Counted from the stretch's first letter, positions 7,916 to 17,527 are shown. The stretch is 64,000 nt of DNA from Neisseria leonii (GCF_028776105.2 NZ_CP145606.1:558001-622000), one strand, 5' to 3'. Translations and numbers: made by a program. The notes: generated by a model from the sequence alone, not told the origin.

Positions 7916-9578
7916 GGCCGCTTCCGGCATGATCCAGCAGCTCTGCCGCATGATGGCGCGACAATTCCGTGATGACTTCGCCGCCGAGCATACGGGCGAT
8001 TTCTTCGACGCGCTCACCGCGGTTCAGGGTGCGGATTCGGCTGACGGTTTGGCCGTCCTGTACCGCTTTGCTGACCTGCCAGTGGTTTTCGCCGCAGGCG
8101 GCCACTTGCGGCAGATGGGTAACCGCCAACACCTGATGGCGGCTGCCCAAAGCACGCAGGGCTTTGCCCACTATTTCGGCGACACCGCCGCCGATGCCGG
8201 TATCCACTTCGTCGAAAATCAGAGTCGGCACACGGGTATATTGGCTGGCGACCACCTGCAAGGCCAGACTGATGCGCGCCAACTCGCCGCCGGAAGCGAC
8301 CTTGTTCAGCGGGCGCAGCGGCGAACCGGGGTTGGCGGCCACTCGGTATTGAACCTGTTCCAATCCGGCAGCGGACGGCTCGACAGGCAGCAGCGCGATT
8401 TCAAACTGTGCGCCGTTCATGGCCAGATGCTGCATTTGGGCGGCGGTTTCGCGGCCGAGACGTTCGGCCGCATCGCGGCGCAGGCGGGAAAGGGCTTCGG
8501 CCTGTGCTGTATATTCGGTACGGCATTGGGCGGCGCGGGCGGCCAAAGCTTCCGTATCGGCACCGGCTTCCAGCAGGGCGAGGGCATCGGCAATTTCCTG
8601 CTGTTTGGCAGGCAGGTTTTCCGGCTGAACCCGATATTTGCGCGCCACCGCCATCAGCTCGGACAAGCGCGCTTCCTGAGCGGCCAATTCGGCGGGGTCA
8701 AGGTCGGTATTGCCCGATACGGCGCGCATATTGGCGGCGGCTTCGCCCAATTCCGCTTCGACGGCCGAGAGCAGATTCAGGCTTTCTTCAAAGCGCGGCT
8801 CGATATGGCTCAAAGCCTGTAAGGATTTTTGGCAGCGGTAAACCATATCCTGCAAACCGTTGTCGCCGTTAATCAGATTTTCAACGGCTTCTGCCGTCTG
8901 AATCAGATCGGCGGCGTGCGCCAGCGTATCGTGGCGGCTGCCGAGCTCTTCCCATTCTCCCGCTTGAAGATTGAGTGATGACAGTTCGTCTGCCTGCCAT
9001 TGCAGCCGTTCGCGTTCGACTTCCACACTCTCCTGCCGCGACTGTGCGTCGGCCAAGGCTTTTTCGGCCTGCTTCCAGTGATGATAGGCGGTTTTGACCG
9101 TTTCGGCCTGCGTTTCAGCACCGGCAAACGCATCGAGCAGGGTGCGTTGGGTGTGTTCCTGATTGAGGGACTGATGGGCGTTTTGACCGTGAATATCGAT
9201 CAGGCGGCTGCCGATGCTTTTGAGCTGGGCGAGTGTCGCCGCCTGATGGTTGATAAAACTGCGGCTTTTGCCTTTGGCATCAATCAGGCGGCGGATCGAT
9301 AATTCTTCCGCCCCTTCCTCCAACAGCCCGGCAGCGTACAGCTCCTGCTGTAAATCGGGCAGGCCGCTGATGTCGAATACGGCGGAGAGACGCGCTTCCG
9401 CCGCGCCGCTGCGGACTTGGCCGAAATCGGCCTTATCGCCCAGCAGCAGGCCGATGGCATCGAGCGTAATCGATTTGCCCGCACCGGTTTCGCCGGTCAG
9501 TACGGTAAAGCCGCTGTCGAAATCCAGATCAAGTTGATCGACGATAACGAAATCGCGTAGGGAAAGGGCTTGCAGCAT
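7908..9578 (-). CDS. recN: DNA repair protein RecN
   Basis: A 556-residue SMC-like ATPase that holds DNA ends during recombinational repair of double-strand breaks. Walker A GETGAGKS is at 29-36 and the C-terminal Walker B region reads LIFDEVDTGIGGGVAE. Between them is a long coiled coil rich in Glu, Ala and Leu. Full family length. A good ribosome site (AAGGAGC) lies upstream of the ATG. It overlaps truC at its 3' end. Neisseria transform naturally, and RecN is known to matter there for double-strand-break repair. Confidence 0.96.
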   Translation of the reverse strand: MLQALSLRDFVIVDQLDLDFDSGFTVLTGETGAGKSITLDAIGLLLGDKADFGQVRSGAAEARLSAVFDISGLPDLQQELYAAGLLEEGAEELSIRRLIDAKGKSRSFINHQAATLAQLKSIGSRLIDIHGQNAHQSLNQEHTQRTLLDAFAGAETQAETVKTAYHHWKQAEKALADAQSRQESVEVERERLQWQADELSSLNLQAGEWEELGSRHDTLAHAADLIQTAEAVENLINGDNGLQDMVYRCQKSLQALSHIEPRFEESLNLLSAVEAELGEAAANMRAVSGNTDLDPAELAAQEARLSELMAVARKYRVQPENLPAKQQEIADALALLEAGADTEALAARAAQCRTEYTAQAEALSRLRRDAAERLGRETAAQMQHLAMNGAQFEIALLPVEPSAAGLEQVQYRVAANPGSPLRPLNKVASGGELARISLALQVVASQYTRVPTLIFDEVDTGIGGGVAEIVGKALRALGSRHQVLAVTHLPQVAACGENHWQVSKAVQDGQTVSRIRTLNRGERVEEIARMLGGEVITELSRHHAAELLDHAGSGHA

Positions 9579-9673
9579 GATGCTCCTTTGAAATTCCTGC
9601 GGAAGTGAGATTTTTCGAATTATAGCTAAGTTTTTTTTAAGTTGTGAAGAGATTTTCCTTAGTCTCTCTCACC

Positions 9674-9706
9674 AAGGCCGTCTGAAAACCGTTTCAGACG
9701 GCCTTT
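9674..9706. repeat. inverted DUS pair upstream of recN
   Basis: AAGGCCGTCTGAAAC pairs with GTTTCAGACGGCCTT around a very short loop. It is the first element in the 460-base gap (9579-10039) between the recN start and the xerD end. The gap otherwise holds one REPIN-like element and a single DUS near 10003. Confidence 0.6.
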
Positions 9707-9810
9707 GCGGTGTTTTTTGTGCAGTACGGCAGACTTCAAACACTGCGCGGGCATTTCAATCGCATCAAGCCGGTCGCAATGGCAGGTTTCGGATTCAACT
9801 TTGGCTTTTC

Positions 9811-9918
9811 GTAGGTTGGATACCCGTATCCGACAAACTTATTTGCCATAGTTTTGCCCGCACCCAATCCGTTATGCCGCTCCGCCATTATGGTGTCGGA
9901 TTCGAGAATCCGACCTAC
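9811..9918. repeat. REPIN-like element (copy 1)
   Basis: The left arm is GTAGGTTGGATAC followed by GTATCCGAC; the right arm is TGTCGGATTC then GAATCCGACCTAC. The arms are inverted relative to each other and about 55 bases apart. The GTAG tetranucleotide next to a short palindrome is the hallmark of REP sequences. Confidence 0.65.
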
Positions 9919-10039
9919 GGCGGCTTGGACAGGAAGTTGTTCGTTTTTCCAAGGGGATTGCAGCAGTGTGAAATCGAAATCGGAAACCGGATTCAGACGG
10001 CCTGAAAACAGTATGGTTCATGCAAAGAGCACCGTGCAT

Positions 10040-10915
10040 CTAGCCGCGCGGGTGGTGTTCGGCGACGATGTGTTTGAGCCGTTCGTTGGCGACATGGGTA
10101 TAGATTTGGGTGGTACCGATATCGGCATGGCCGAGCAGCATCTGCACCACGCGCAGGTCGGCACCGTTATTGACCAGATGGGTGGCAAACGCATGGCGCA
10201 GCCCGTGCGGACTCAGGCGGGCGATACCGGCGGCGGCGGCGTATTTTTCCACAATCAGCCACGCAAGCTGGCGGCTGACGGCACATTTTTTCTGGCTGAC
10301 AAACACCGCATCGCAGCGGCTGCCTTTGAGCAGGGCGGGGCGCGCTTCGTTCAGGTAGCGGGTCAGCCAGTAAACGGCTTCCGCCCCCATCGGCACCAGC
10401 CGCTGTTTATTGCCTTTGCCGACGGTATTGACCAAACCTTTTTCCAGATTGATTTCGTTCAGAGAAAGTTTGACGGCTTCGCTGACACGCAGCCCGGTGG
10501 CGTACATGACTTCGAGCAGGGCTTTGTCGCGCAGGCCGTGCGCCGTTGCCGTATCGGGGGCATTGAGCAGGGTGTCGATTTGGCTTTCGCTGATGATGTC
10601 CGGCAGTTTGTCATGGTGTTTGGGCGCGCGCAGACGGGCGGTGGGCGGCTTGTCGCAGCGGCCGGTGTCGGCCAGCCAGCGGTAGAGCCGCTTGCAGGCG
10701 GATAAGGCGCGTGCCTGCGAGCGCGGCGACTCTTCTGCATGATAAACCGCAGCGGCCAAAGCGGTTTCGTCGGCACTCAGCCAATCGAAACCGTTTGCGG
10801 CCAGACGGCGCGCCACTTTTTCCAAATCGCGCCGGTAGCCGTTCAACGTATTTTCACTTAATCGCTCCTGCAACCAGAGATGTTCGAGCAGGCGTTCGAT
10901 CAGCGTATTCATCAT
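10040..10915 (-). CDS. xerD: tyrosine recombinase XerD
   Basis: A 291-residue site-specific recombinase that, with XerC, resolves chromosome dimers at dif. All catalytic residues align with the E. coli enzyme at the right spacing: Arg143 (GLRVSE), Lys167 (GKGNK), His237 and Arg240 (HGLRH), His263 (LGH), and nucleophile Tyr272 (QIYTH). The N-terminal SAM-like core-binding domain covers about residues 1-90. The start ATG overlaps the ogt stop as ATGA. It is the last gene of the DUF456-ogt-xerD operon. XerC is the alternative, but length and motif spacing favour XerD. Confidence 0.92.
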   Translation of the reverse strand: MMNTLIERLLEHLWLQERLSENTLNGYRRDLEKVARRLAANGFDWLSADETALAAAVYHAEESPRSQARALSACKRLYRWLADTGRCDKPPTARLRAPKHHDKLPDIISESQIDTLLNAPDTATAHGLRDKALLEVMYATGLRVSEAVKLSLNEINLEKGLVNTVGKGNKQRLVPMGAEAVYWLTRYLNEARPALLKGSRCDAVFVSQKKCAVSRQLAWLIVEKYAAAAGIARLSPHGLRHAFATHLVNNGADLRVVQMLLGHADIGTTQIYTHVANERLKHIVAEHHPRG

Positions 10916-11382
10916 TCGTCCGCCAAGATGATACCCTCATGCCTCAGCAGCCAGCGTTTGACGGCCAATGCCCGGCTGCCGCCGCTGGAAAAACCGCCCA
11001 AGCCGTTTTTCGCGATCACACGGTGGCACGGCACCACCAGCGCCAGCGGATTTTTGCCGCAGGCCGCCCCCACCGCGCGCGGGTGGCTGCCGATTTCGCA
11101 AGCGATGTCCTGATAAGTTCGGACACTGCCGTAGGGAATGGCGGCAATGGCCTGCCACACACGGCGCTGAAACGGCGTGCCGTCCGAAGAAGGCGGGCAG
11201 TCGAAAGATTTCAGACGGCCTGAAAAATAACCGTCCAGCCTCTGCCGCCAGCATTCGGGCAAAGGATAGGGTGCATCGGCCTCATGACCGTGCAGATCCA
11301 GCGCAGTCAGCAAACCGCTGCGGTCGAACGTCAGGGTCATAGGGCCGAACGGGGCGGCATAAAGGGCGGGGTAAAACATCAT
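10912..11382 (-). CDS. ogt: methylated-DNA-protein cysteine methyltransferase
   Basis: A 156-residue suicide repair enzyme that moves the alkyl group of O6-alkylguanine to its own cysteine. The acceptor is in PCHRV near residue 119; the helix-turn-helix and arginine finger lie in TYQDIACEIGSHPRAVG, and the asparagine-hinge equivalent is GKNPLAL. Two tandem ATG codons at 11377-11382 give the start; an upstream TTG is less likely. A DUS within the gene encodes GRLKS, and another follows the DUF456 stop. It overlaps xerD by four bases. Confidence 0.92.
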   Translation of the reverse strand: MMFYPALYAAPFGPMTLTFDRSGLLTALDLHGHEADAPYPLPECWRQRLDGYFSGRLKSFDCPPSSDGTPFQRRVWQAIAAIPYGSVRTYQDIACEIGSHPRAVGAACGKNPLALVVPCHRVIAKNGLGGFSSGGSRALAVKRWLLRHEGIILADE

Positions 11383-11397
11383 CAAGGCCGTCTGAAA

Positions 11398-11877
11398 TCA
11401 GAAAAACGCGCTGAACACCAGCGTCATCAAAATCGCAAAAGCACAGCCGACCTTGGCCGCCGTGCCGACAACAAAGCCGATAAACGTACCGATTCCGGCC
11501 TTGCCCGCCCGCAAAATATCGGGCTGCGACCACAACTGTCCGGCCGCCGCGCCGACAGGCGGCCCCAACAGCAGGCCGGGCAGGGCGAAAAACGCCCCGA
11601 CAATCCCGCCGGCAAACGCGCCCCATACCGCCGCACGGCCTGCGCCGCTGAATTTTGCCCCCAGCATACCGGCCGCATAATCGGCCAGCATACCCAGCGC
11701 CGCCACCACAGCCAAAGCCATCACCGTATTGCCGCCGATGATCCGGTAATCGCCGCTGTAAGCCAGCAGCCACGCCCCCGCAAACATCAACCCCAACCCC
11801 GGCAAAGCCGGATAAACCGTCCCCAGCAATCCGGCCAGCAGAGCCATCAGGCCGAGAATAAACAGCAGTACCGTCAT
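11398..11877 (-). CDS. DUF456 family inner-membrane protein
   Basis: A 159-residue hydrophobic protein with about four to five membrane helices and the glycine-rich repeats (GLLGTVYPALPGLGLMFAG, GIVGAFFALPGLLLGP) typical of DUF456. Function unknown. The start at 11875-11877 (MTVLLFILGLMALLAG) begins the first helix; the longer open frame adds a polar stretch and is rejected. A minus-strand -10 box (TATAAT, 11940-11945) precedes it. It leads an operon with ogt and xerD, separated from ogt by a DUS. Confidence 0.85.
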   Translation of the reverse strand: MTVLLFILGLMALLAGLLGTVYPALPGLGLMFAGAWLLAYSGDYRIIGGNTVMALAVVAALGMLADYAAGMLGAKFSGAGRAAVWGAFAGGIVGAFFALPGLLLGPPVGAAAGQLWSQPDILRAGKAGIGTFIGFVVGTAAKVGCAFAILMTLVFSAFF

Positions 11878-11939
11878 AGCACTTTCCCCCAAATCCGTCT
11901 CCCAAAAGACCGGCTGCCCGTCAGGCAGTCGCACCCGGC

Positions 11940-11945
11940 ATTATA
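11940..11945 (-). promoter_or_regulatory. -10 box for the DUF456-ogt-xerD operon
   Basis: Perfect TATAAT on the minus strand about 63 bases before the DUF456 ATG. No convincing -35 box was found. Confidence 0.45.
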
Positions 11946-11990
11946 GCGGTTTTTACCGGCAGCCCTGAGTGTAAATTTTTGATAAAAACA

Positions 11991-12017
11991 TTGATTTTTT
12001 GTTATGGGGGGTAAATT
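11991..12017 (+). promoter_or_regulatory. candidate adhesin promoter with a G6 spacer tract
   Basis: TTGATT (11991-11996) and TAAATT (12012-12017) are 15 bases apart, and the spacer ends in six G residues (12006-12011). The layout recalls the poly-G spacer of the meningococcal porA promoter, but the tract is short. About 95 bases precede the start codon. Confidence 0.35.
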
Positions 12018-12111
12018 CTGAAAGCCTGAATTTTCATGATGTTGCAGAAATATGAAAACGGATTCGGGCTGCCTGTTGTTTAAATTTAATGACGAAAATC
12101 TAGGAAGGAAA

Positions 12112-13818
12112 ATGATGAAACTCAAAAAAACCACCTTGCTTGTCAGCGGCGTATTGACGGCATGTATGGCTTCGGGCGCATTGGCGGCCACTCCCGAAGA
12201 AAACCGGAGGGATATTGACACCATCACTGAAATTTTGGGCTATACCCACCAGATTTTAACCGCACAAAACCAGAAATCCGACGAACTCCTTGCGGACATT
12301 GCATCCAATTCCGAACAGATTTTAGACAATGAAGGGAACATCGAACGGAATAGTGCAGCCATCGAAACCAATAAGGCCAATATCGATCTTCTGACACAAG
12401 CAGCCTTGGAAAACAAAGTAAGTGTTGAAGCCACCCAAGCCGCCGTTGAAGAGAACCAGAAGGACATCGGCACCATCACCGAAATTCTGGGCATGACCGA
12501 ACAGATTTTAACTGCCCAGAAACAAAAAGTTGCAGAACTGGATATGAACAAAGCCGATAAATCGGCGGTTGAAGAGAACCAGAGAGACATCGGTACCATC
12601 ACCGAAATTCTGGGCATGACCGAACAGATTTTAACTGCCCAGAAACAAAAAGTTGCAGAACTGGATACAAACAAAGCCAATGCGGCTGATGTTTACACCA
12701 AAGCAGAGGCAGACGGCAAGTTTGCCGAGAAAGCGGCTGTTGCCGGCAACCGTAAGGATATTGATACCATTACTGATATTCTGACTGTTAATGAGCAGAT
12801 TTTAACCTTGCAGCATCAAAAAGTTACCGCCAATAAGGAGGGTATCGAAGAGCTGAAACTCAATAAAGCCGATAAATCGGCGGTTGAAAAGAATGAAAGA
12901 GACATCGGTACCATTACGCAAATTCTGGGTGTAACCGAGCAGATTTTAACTGCGCAGAACCAGAAATCTGACGAAATCCTTGCGGACGTTGCAGCCAATT
13001 CCGAACAGATTTTAGAAAATGAAGGGAATATCGAACGCAATGCCGCAGCCATTGAAACCAATAAGGCCAATATCGATCTTCTAACACCGGCGGTTCTGGA
13101 AAACACAGTAGGTGTCGAAACCAATAAAGCTGCCGTTGAAACCGTGAAGCAGGAATTGGCAGGTAAAGCCAACGTTGCCGACGTTTATGCCAAAGCCGAG
13201 GTCTACAATAAAACCGAAGCGGACGGCAAATTTGCCGAGAAGGCTGCCGTTGAAACCGTGAAACAGGAGCTGGCAGGCAAAGCCAATGCGGCCGATGTTT
13301 ATGCCAAAGCCGAGGTTTACAATAAAACCGAAGCAGACGGCAAATTTGCCGAGAAGGCCGCCGTTGAAACCGTGAAGCAGGAATTGGCAGGTAAAGCCAA
13401 CGCTGCCGACGTTTACACCAAAGCCGAGGTCTATAATAAAACCGAAGCGGATAATCTGTTTGCTTTAAAAGCCAGTGTCCAAGATGTATCGGGTCTGACA
13501 AAACGTGTCGATACGGTGGAAACCGCCTTGGCAGGCAAAGCGGATAAGGCGCAGGTAGATGCTTTGTCCAACCGTGTCGGCAAGCTGGAAAAAGACACCC
13601 GGCGCGGTTTGGCTACCCAGGCAGCGTTGGCCGGACTGTTCCAGCCTTACAAAGTCGGCAAAGTCAATATTTCGGCTGCCGTGGGCGGTTATAAATCGGA
13701 ATCTGCCGTGGCCGTCGGTGCGGGCTACCGTTTCAGCGAACAGTTCGCGGCGAAGCTGGGCGTTGCCGCCAACAGCGGCGGTACGGCTTATAACTTCGGC
13801 GTGAATTATGAGTTTTAA
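12112..13818 (+). CDS. trimeric autotransporter adhesin with YadA-type anchor
   Basis: A 568-residue secreted surface protein. The signal peptide is about 26 residues ([13 protein letters not shown] start, ALAA cleavage end). Residues 27-500 are a repetitive coiled-coil stalk: units of the type [26 protein letters not shown] recur about five times, and a 38-residue unit containing KQELAGKAN and [15 protein letters not shown] recurs nearly three times. The last 60 residues form the four-strand YadA anchor and end in Phe (NYEF). The start follows an AAGGAAA site; ATG 12115 is equally possible. It resembles NadA/UspA-type adhesins, but the receptor is unknown. Homologous repeats could recombine. 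Confidence 0.9.
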   Translation: MMKLKKTTLLVSGVLTACMASGALAATPEENRRDIDTITEILGYTHQILTAQNQKSDELLADIASNSEQILDNEGNIERNSAAIETNKANIDLLTQAALENKVSVEATQAAVEENQKDIGTITEILGMTEQILTAQKQKVAELDMNKADKSAVEENQRDIGTITEILGMTEQILTAQKQKVAELDTNKANAADVYTKAEADGKFAEKAAVAGNRKDIDTITDILTVNEQILTLQHQKVTANKEGIEELKLNKADKSAVEKNERDIGTITQILGVTEQILTAQNQKSDEILADVAANSEQILENEGNIERNAAAIETNKANIDLLTPAVLENTVGVETNKAAVETVKQELAGKANVADVYAKAEVYNKTEADGKFAEKAAVETVKQELAGKANAADVYAKAEVYNKTEADGKFAEKAAVETVKQELAGKANAADVYTKAEVYNKTEADNLFALKASVQDVSGLTKRVDTVETALAGKADKAQVDALSNRVGKLEKDTRRGLATQAALAGLFQPYKVGKVNISAAVGGYKSESAVAVGAGYRFSEQFAAKLGVAANSGGTAYNFGVNYEF

Positions 13819-13848
13819 TCCGCCTGTTTCAGGCCGGTGTTAACGGCT

Positions 13849-13913
13849 TAGGCCGTCTGAAAAAGGGTTGCTTCTGCTTTCGGCAGACCGGCAGCCCTTT
13901 TTTCAGACGGCCG
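13849..13913 (+). terminator. extended DUS terminator of the adhesin gene
   Basis: AGGCCGTCTGAAAAAGGGTTGC pairs over about 22 bases with GCAGCCCTTTTTTCAGACGGCC, one of the longest hairpins in the window. It lies 30 bases after the adhesin stop and opens the 644-base gap to ctp, which also holds two REPIN-like elements and another DUS pair. Confidence 0.8.
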
Positions 13914-13950
13914 TTTTATGGCATGGATATGGATGGTACGCAGCCATTCC

Positions 13951-14074
13951 GTAGGTCGGACTCTTGAATCCGACATTTCATGAAATCCGGCAGGAGTATG
14001 ATGGATTTTGCAGTTGATGGTTTGGCGGAATGTGCGGCGGATTCATGAGTGTCGGATTCGAGAATCCGACCTAC
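13951..14074. repeat. REPIN-like element (copy 2, 124 bp)
   Basis: Begins GTAGGTCGGACTC then GAATCCGACAT and ends TGTCGGATTC then GAATCCGACCTAC in inverted orientation. The interior contains TATGATGGATTTTGCAGTTG and TTTGGCGGAATG, shared with copy 3, so the two are the same element rather than chance palindromes. Confidence 0.75.
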
Positions 14075-14100
14075 GGAATTGTTGCTTCCATAACTTAATC

Positions 14101-14130
14101 AGGCCGTCTGAACCGCTTTTCAGACGGCCT
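14101..14130. repeat. inverted DUS pair between REPIN copies 2 and 3
   Basis: AGGCCGTCTGAA and TTCAGACGGCCT with a six-base loop (CCGCTT). It lies between the two REPIN-like elements. Confidence 0.6.
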
Positions 14131-14193
14131 GTTTGTTGAAGGAAACCTGTTTGCCGACATGGGGAGGTTTCCCGTAGAAATCTGCTTGATCAA

Positions 14194-14306
14194 GTAGGTC
14201 GGATTCTTGAATCCGACATTTCTTGAATCGGGCAAGGGTATGATGGATTTTGCAGTTGATGTTGATGATTTGGCGGAATGGGTGTCGGATTCGAGAATCC
14301 GACCTA
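14194..14306. repeat. REPIN-like element (copy 3, 113 bp)
   Basis: Begins GTAGGTCGGATTC then GAATCCGACAT; ends TGTCGGATTCGAGAATCC then GACCTAC. Its interior matches copy 2 with a small length difference. A plus-strand frame of 119 codons runs through it, but that is not a credible gene. Confidence 0.75.
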
Positions 14307-14462
14307 CGGAAAGGTTGTCCGAAAAGGTATTAAAAACCGCGCGGTTTTATCAGGCCGATAAAAAGCGCCATTTTCTATATGGAATGACCGGCCGTATCGG
14401 ACGGAAATACCGCCGGCAGGCCGTTTTTTCGGTCTGCCGGCGGTGCCGGTTTTCAGGCGGCC

Positions 14463-15953
14463 TTATTGGCCGGTTTCCGCTTCTTTGTCTTTTTCTTTCT
14501 CTTTTTTCGGTGCCGGTTTTTTGGCAGCCAGGCCGAGCGACTGCTGCCACTGCGCGGGTTCTTTGATTAAATCCAATGCGGCTTTGAGTTGCGCATCTTT
14601 GGCCGGGTTGGGAATGCGGCGGGCGGCGATGTCTTCTTTCTCCTCTTTTCCGTCCGCTGCATCTTTGGATACGCCGTCCTGATCTTTTTGATCGGCTTCG
14701 TCCTCATCGTCGATGATGCGGCCGGTAACTTCTCTGCCGCCTGAGGGGTTGCCGATGTGCCCGGCCAAGTCGGCTTCGCGGCTTTCAAACAGGCGTTTTT
14801 TGTCTTTGACTTCCACGTCCGGCACGATGCCCTGTGCCTGAATCGAACGGTCGTTCGGAGTGTAGTAGAGTGCGGTGGTCAGTTTGACCGCGCTGCCGTT
14901 GGAGAGCGGCAGGACGGTCTGCACTGAGCCTTTGCCGAAACTCTGCGAACCGACAATCACGGCGCGTTTGTGGTCTTGCAGCGCACCGGCGACAATTTCA
15001 GAAGCGGATGCCGAGCCGGAATTGATCAGGACGGTGAGCGGTATGTTTTTGATTTCGGGCGGCAGTTTGTACAGCGGGTCGGTACCGGGGCCGAACATAT
15101 AGTCGTCGGGCAGGGCGGACAGGCTCATGCCGTCGCGGCCGTCGCGGCCTTTGGTGCTGACAACTTTCACGCCTTCGGGCAGGAAGGCTGCCGATACGCC
15201 CACCGCGCCGTTGAGCAGGCCGCCGGGGTCGTCGCGCAGGTCAAGTACCAAGCCTTTCAGCGCGCCGCCGTTTTCTTTTCTCAACTGCTGTACTGCTTCG
15301 TTCAGCGCGCCGATGGTACGTTCTTGGAATTGGGTGATGCGCACATAGCCGTAGCCCGGTTCCAATAGATGCTGGCGTACGCTGTTGACTTTGATGATGG
15401 CGCGGGTAAGTTTGACGCTGATCGGTTTGGGGCTGTCTTTGCGCGTGATGGTCAGCGAAATTTGCGTTCCCGGCTCGCCGCGCATTTTTTTCACCGCTTC
15501 GCTGACGGTGATGCCGCGTGTGGAAACGCCGTTGATTTGGGTGATGTAGTCGCCGCTTTTGATGCCGGCACGCTCGGCGGGGGTGTCCTCAATCGGCGCG
15601 ACAACTTTGATAAAGCCGTCTTCCGCACCGACTTCCATACCCAAGCCGCCGAATTCGCCTTTGGTGGATTCGCGCAGGTCGGCATAGTCTTTCTTGTTCA
15701 TGTATTCCGAATGCGGATCCAGACCGGAAACCATGCCTTTCATGGCGTTTTCCAGCAGGTCTTCGTCTTTTTTGTTTTCGTAATAATTGGCTTTGATCTG
15801 GCTGTACACTTCGGCCATGGTGCGTATCGACTGTACCGGCAGGGCCCGGCTGTCTGTTTTGTCGGCGGCGTAACTTTGGAGGCTGAAACTCAGTGCTATG
15901 CCGCTGAGTGCGCCTGCGGTATAGAGGGCGATTTTTTTCAGAGTGTTGGCCAT
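14463..15953 (-). CDS. ctp: C-terminal processing peptidase, S41 family
   Basis: A 496-residue periplasmic serine protease. An N-terminal signal or anchor helix (about residues 8-29) ends in SYAA. A PDZ domain spans roughly 95-185 and the S41 catalytic core about 195-380. The Ser-Lys dyad is visible: serine in GSASASEI (residues 313-320) and Lys341 in SFGKGSVQ. The C-terminal 100 residues are low-complexity and rich in Lys, Glu and Asp. Homologues trim C-termini of periplasmic proteins and affect cell-wall enzymes. Its neighbour envC also acts on the wall, and the two are about 105 bases apart on the same strand. Confidence 0.92.
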   Translation of the reverse strand: MANTLKKIALYTAGALSGIALSFSLQSYAADKTDSRALPVQSIRTMAEVYSQIKANYYENKKDEDLLENAMKGMVSGLDPHSEYMNKKDYADLRESTKGEFGGLGMEVGAEDGFIKVVAPIEDTPAERAGIKSGDYITQINGVSTRGITVSEAVKKMRGEPGTQISLTITRKDSPKPISVKLTRAIIKVNSVRQHLLEPGYGYVRITQFQERTIGALNEAVQQLRKENGGALKGLVLDLRDDPGGLLNGAVGVSAAFLPEGVKVVSTKGRDGRDGMSLSALPDDYMFGPGTDPLYKLPPEIKNIPLTVLINSGSASASEIVAGALQDHKRAVIVGSQSFGKGSVQTVLPLSNGSAVKLTTALYYTPNDRSIQAQGIVPDVEVKDKKRLFESREADLAGHIGNPSGGREVTGRIIDDEDEADQKDQDGVSKDAADGKEEKEDIAARRIPNPAKDAQLKAALDLIKEPAQWQQSLGLAAKKPAPKKEKEKDKEAETGQ

Positions 15954-16059
15954 ACAACTGCTTTCTGTTCTTTTGAATTGAATGGGGCAAACGGTAAAAC
16001 TTTATTGGATTTGAATCTGTCAGGCAATAGGCGGGGCGTTAAATCACGCTAAGCCGCAT

Positions 16060-17382
16060 TCAGCGCAGCCAGGAGGCGGGGTTAATCGGCGTACCTTTAT
16101 AACTGATGGCAAAGTACAGACCGCTGCCCGCATCGGGCAGGCTGCCGCTGCTGCCCAAACTGCTGCCGGCCGATACGCTGCTGCCGCTGCCGACGGAAAT
16201 GGCAGACAAGCCTGCATAGACGCTGGTATAGCCGCCGCCGTGATCGACGATGACCGTATTGCCGTATCCGCCCAGGCTGCCGGTGTAGGCCACGGTACCG
16301 GCGGCTACGCTGCGCACGGCGGCAGTGCCGGTACTGAAAAACAGGCCGCGCCAACTGCCGCCGCCGGGACGCGGGCTGCCGAAGCGGCCGGTCATGCTGC
16401 CGCCGGACGGGCGGTTCAGACGGCCTTGCAGGCGGGCAAAACCGCTGCTGTTTTCATACGGAGCCTGTAAGGCTCTGTCTTCTGCGGTCAGTGTGGATTT
16501 CGGTACGGCCGGGGTTGTTTTCGGTGCAGCGGCGGTCTGTTTGGTTTTCGGTTCGGACTTGGCGGGGGCGGGTCGGGTGCGGTTCCGGGCCTGGCGGGCT
16601 TTTTCCGCCGCCAGCCGTTCTTGTGCCGCTTTGGCGCGTGCCTGTGCTTCTTGGCGGCGCTGTTGCGCATGGCGGCGCGCAATGTCGGCCAATACGCGGT
16701 TCAGGCGTGCTTCGTCGGCGCGCAGGGCGGTAATACGTTTGGCCTGACTGTCGATTTGTGCCGTCAATTTGCGGCTTTCGGCCTGCGCCTCGCTGCTGTT
16801 GCGGCTCAGGCGGCCCAAGGCATTCTGTTTTTGTGTTTTCAGGCGGTTGAGGCGTGCCAGTTCGGCATCGATGGCCGCTTCGCGCTCTTCCAGTTTTTTT
16901 TGCTGACCGGCCAGATCGGCAATCATGCGGCTGTTGGCCTGACTGATGCGGCGGGCGTATTCCAGATAGCGTGTTTTTTGGCCGGACTCGGCGTTTTTCA
17001 GAAACAGGACAACGGCATGGGGCTGGCGGTTTTTGTACTGGCTGCCCAGCAGGCGGGCAACTTGGGCTTTGGCGGCGGCCGCTTCGGTTTTCAGGCTTTC
17101 CAGTTCGTTTTGCAGGGTTTGCAGTTTCTGCCACGCATCGCGCTGGCGGCGGGTAACGGTATCCAGCTCGCGGCGGGCTTTGTCCAAAGCGGCACGGGAA
17201 CGGTTCAGCGTCTGCTCGGCCTGCTGTCTGGCGGCCTGTTTCTGCCGCAGGTCGGCATCGGCGGCGCTGATGGCCGCACGGACATCCTGTAACTGTTCGG
17301 CAGGGGCGGCATCGGGATTGGCCGATGCGGGGGCGGCAAAAACGGCGGACAGGACGGTAAAAGTGAGGGTGCGGAGCAGCAT
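16060..17382 (-). CDS. envC: murein hydrolase activator, EnvC/NlpD-like, degenerate LytM domain
   Basis: A 440-residue periplasmic protein. The signal peptide ends in FAAPASA (about residue 20). A long coiled coil (about 25-250) is followed by a Pro/Lys-rich linker and a C-terminal LytM/M23 domain from about 320. The zinc ligands of active M23 peptidases are lost: the first-histidine position reads WRGLFF and the usual YAH is YAG. This is the pattern of EnvC, which activates amidases at the septum instead of cutting peptidoglycan itself. The start at 17380-17382 begins the signal peptide; the longer upstream frame overlaps divergent yqgE and is not real. Confidence 0.88.
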   Translation of the reverse strand: MLLRTLTFTVLSAVFAAPASANPDAAPAEQLQDVRAAISAADADLRQKQAARQQAEQTLNRSRAALDKARRELDTVTRRQRDAWQKLQTLQNELESLKTEAAAAKAQVARLLGSQYKNRQPHAVVLFLKNAESGQKTRYLEYARRISQANSRMIADLAGQQKKLEEREAAIDAELARLNRLKTQKQNALGRLSRNSSEAQAESRKLTAQIDSQAKRITALRADEARLNRVLADIARRHAQQRRQEAQARAKAAQERLAAEKARQARNRTRPAPAKSEPKTKQTAAAPKTTPAVPKSTLTAEDRALQAPYENSSGFARLQGRLNRPSGGSMTGRFGSPRPGGGSWRGLFFSTGTAAVRSVAAGTVAYTGSLGGYGNTVIVDHGGGYTSVYAGLSAISVGSGSSVSAGSSLGSSGSLPDAGSGLYFAISYKGTPINPASWLR

Positions 17383-17410
17383 GGCGGATCGGAGAAAAAA
17401 CAATGGCGCG

Positions 17411-17416
17411 ATTATA
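17411..17416 (-). promoter_or_regulatory. -10 box for envC
   Basis: TATAAT on the minus strand, 29 bases before the envC ATG, in the gap between divergent envC and yqgE. Confidence 0.45.
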
Positions 17417-17527
17417 ACGGATTTGGGCGGCAGGGATAACTGTCCTGCCCGGTGCGGTTCAGACGGCCTCTTGTTTTTTGCCGCACGGGGCGTTATATAG
17501 GCCGCCTGAATGCGAATGGGGATACAG

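Noticed and set aside
11997..12011. G6 tract as proven phase variation
   Set aside because: Six G is below the length usually unstable in Neisseria; kept only as a candidate.
14207..14566. 119-codon plus-strand frame across a REPIN-like element
   Set aside because: It overlaps the repeat and the ctp 3' end, and the product looks like translated repeat and DUS sequence.
16060..17382. Active M23 metallopeptidase
   Set aside because: The expected zinc-ligand histidines are replaced (WRGLFF and YAG), so an activator role fits better.
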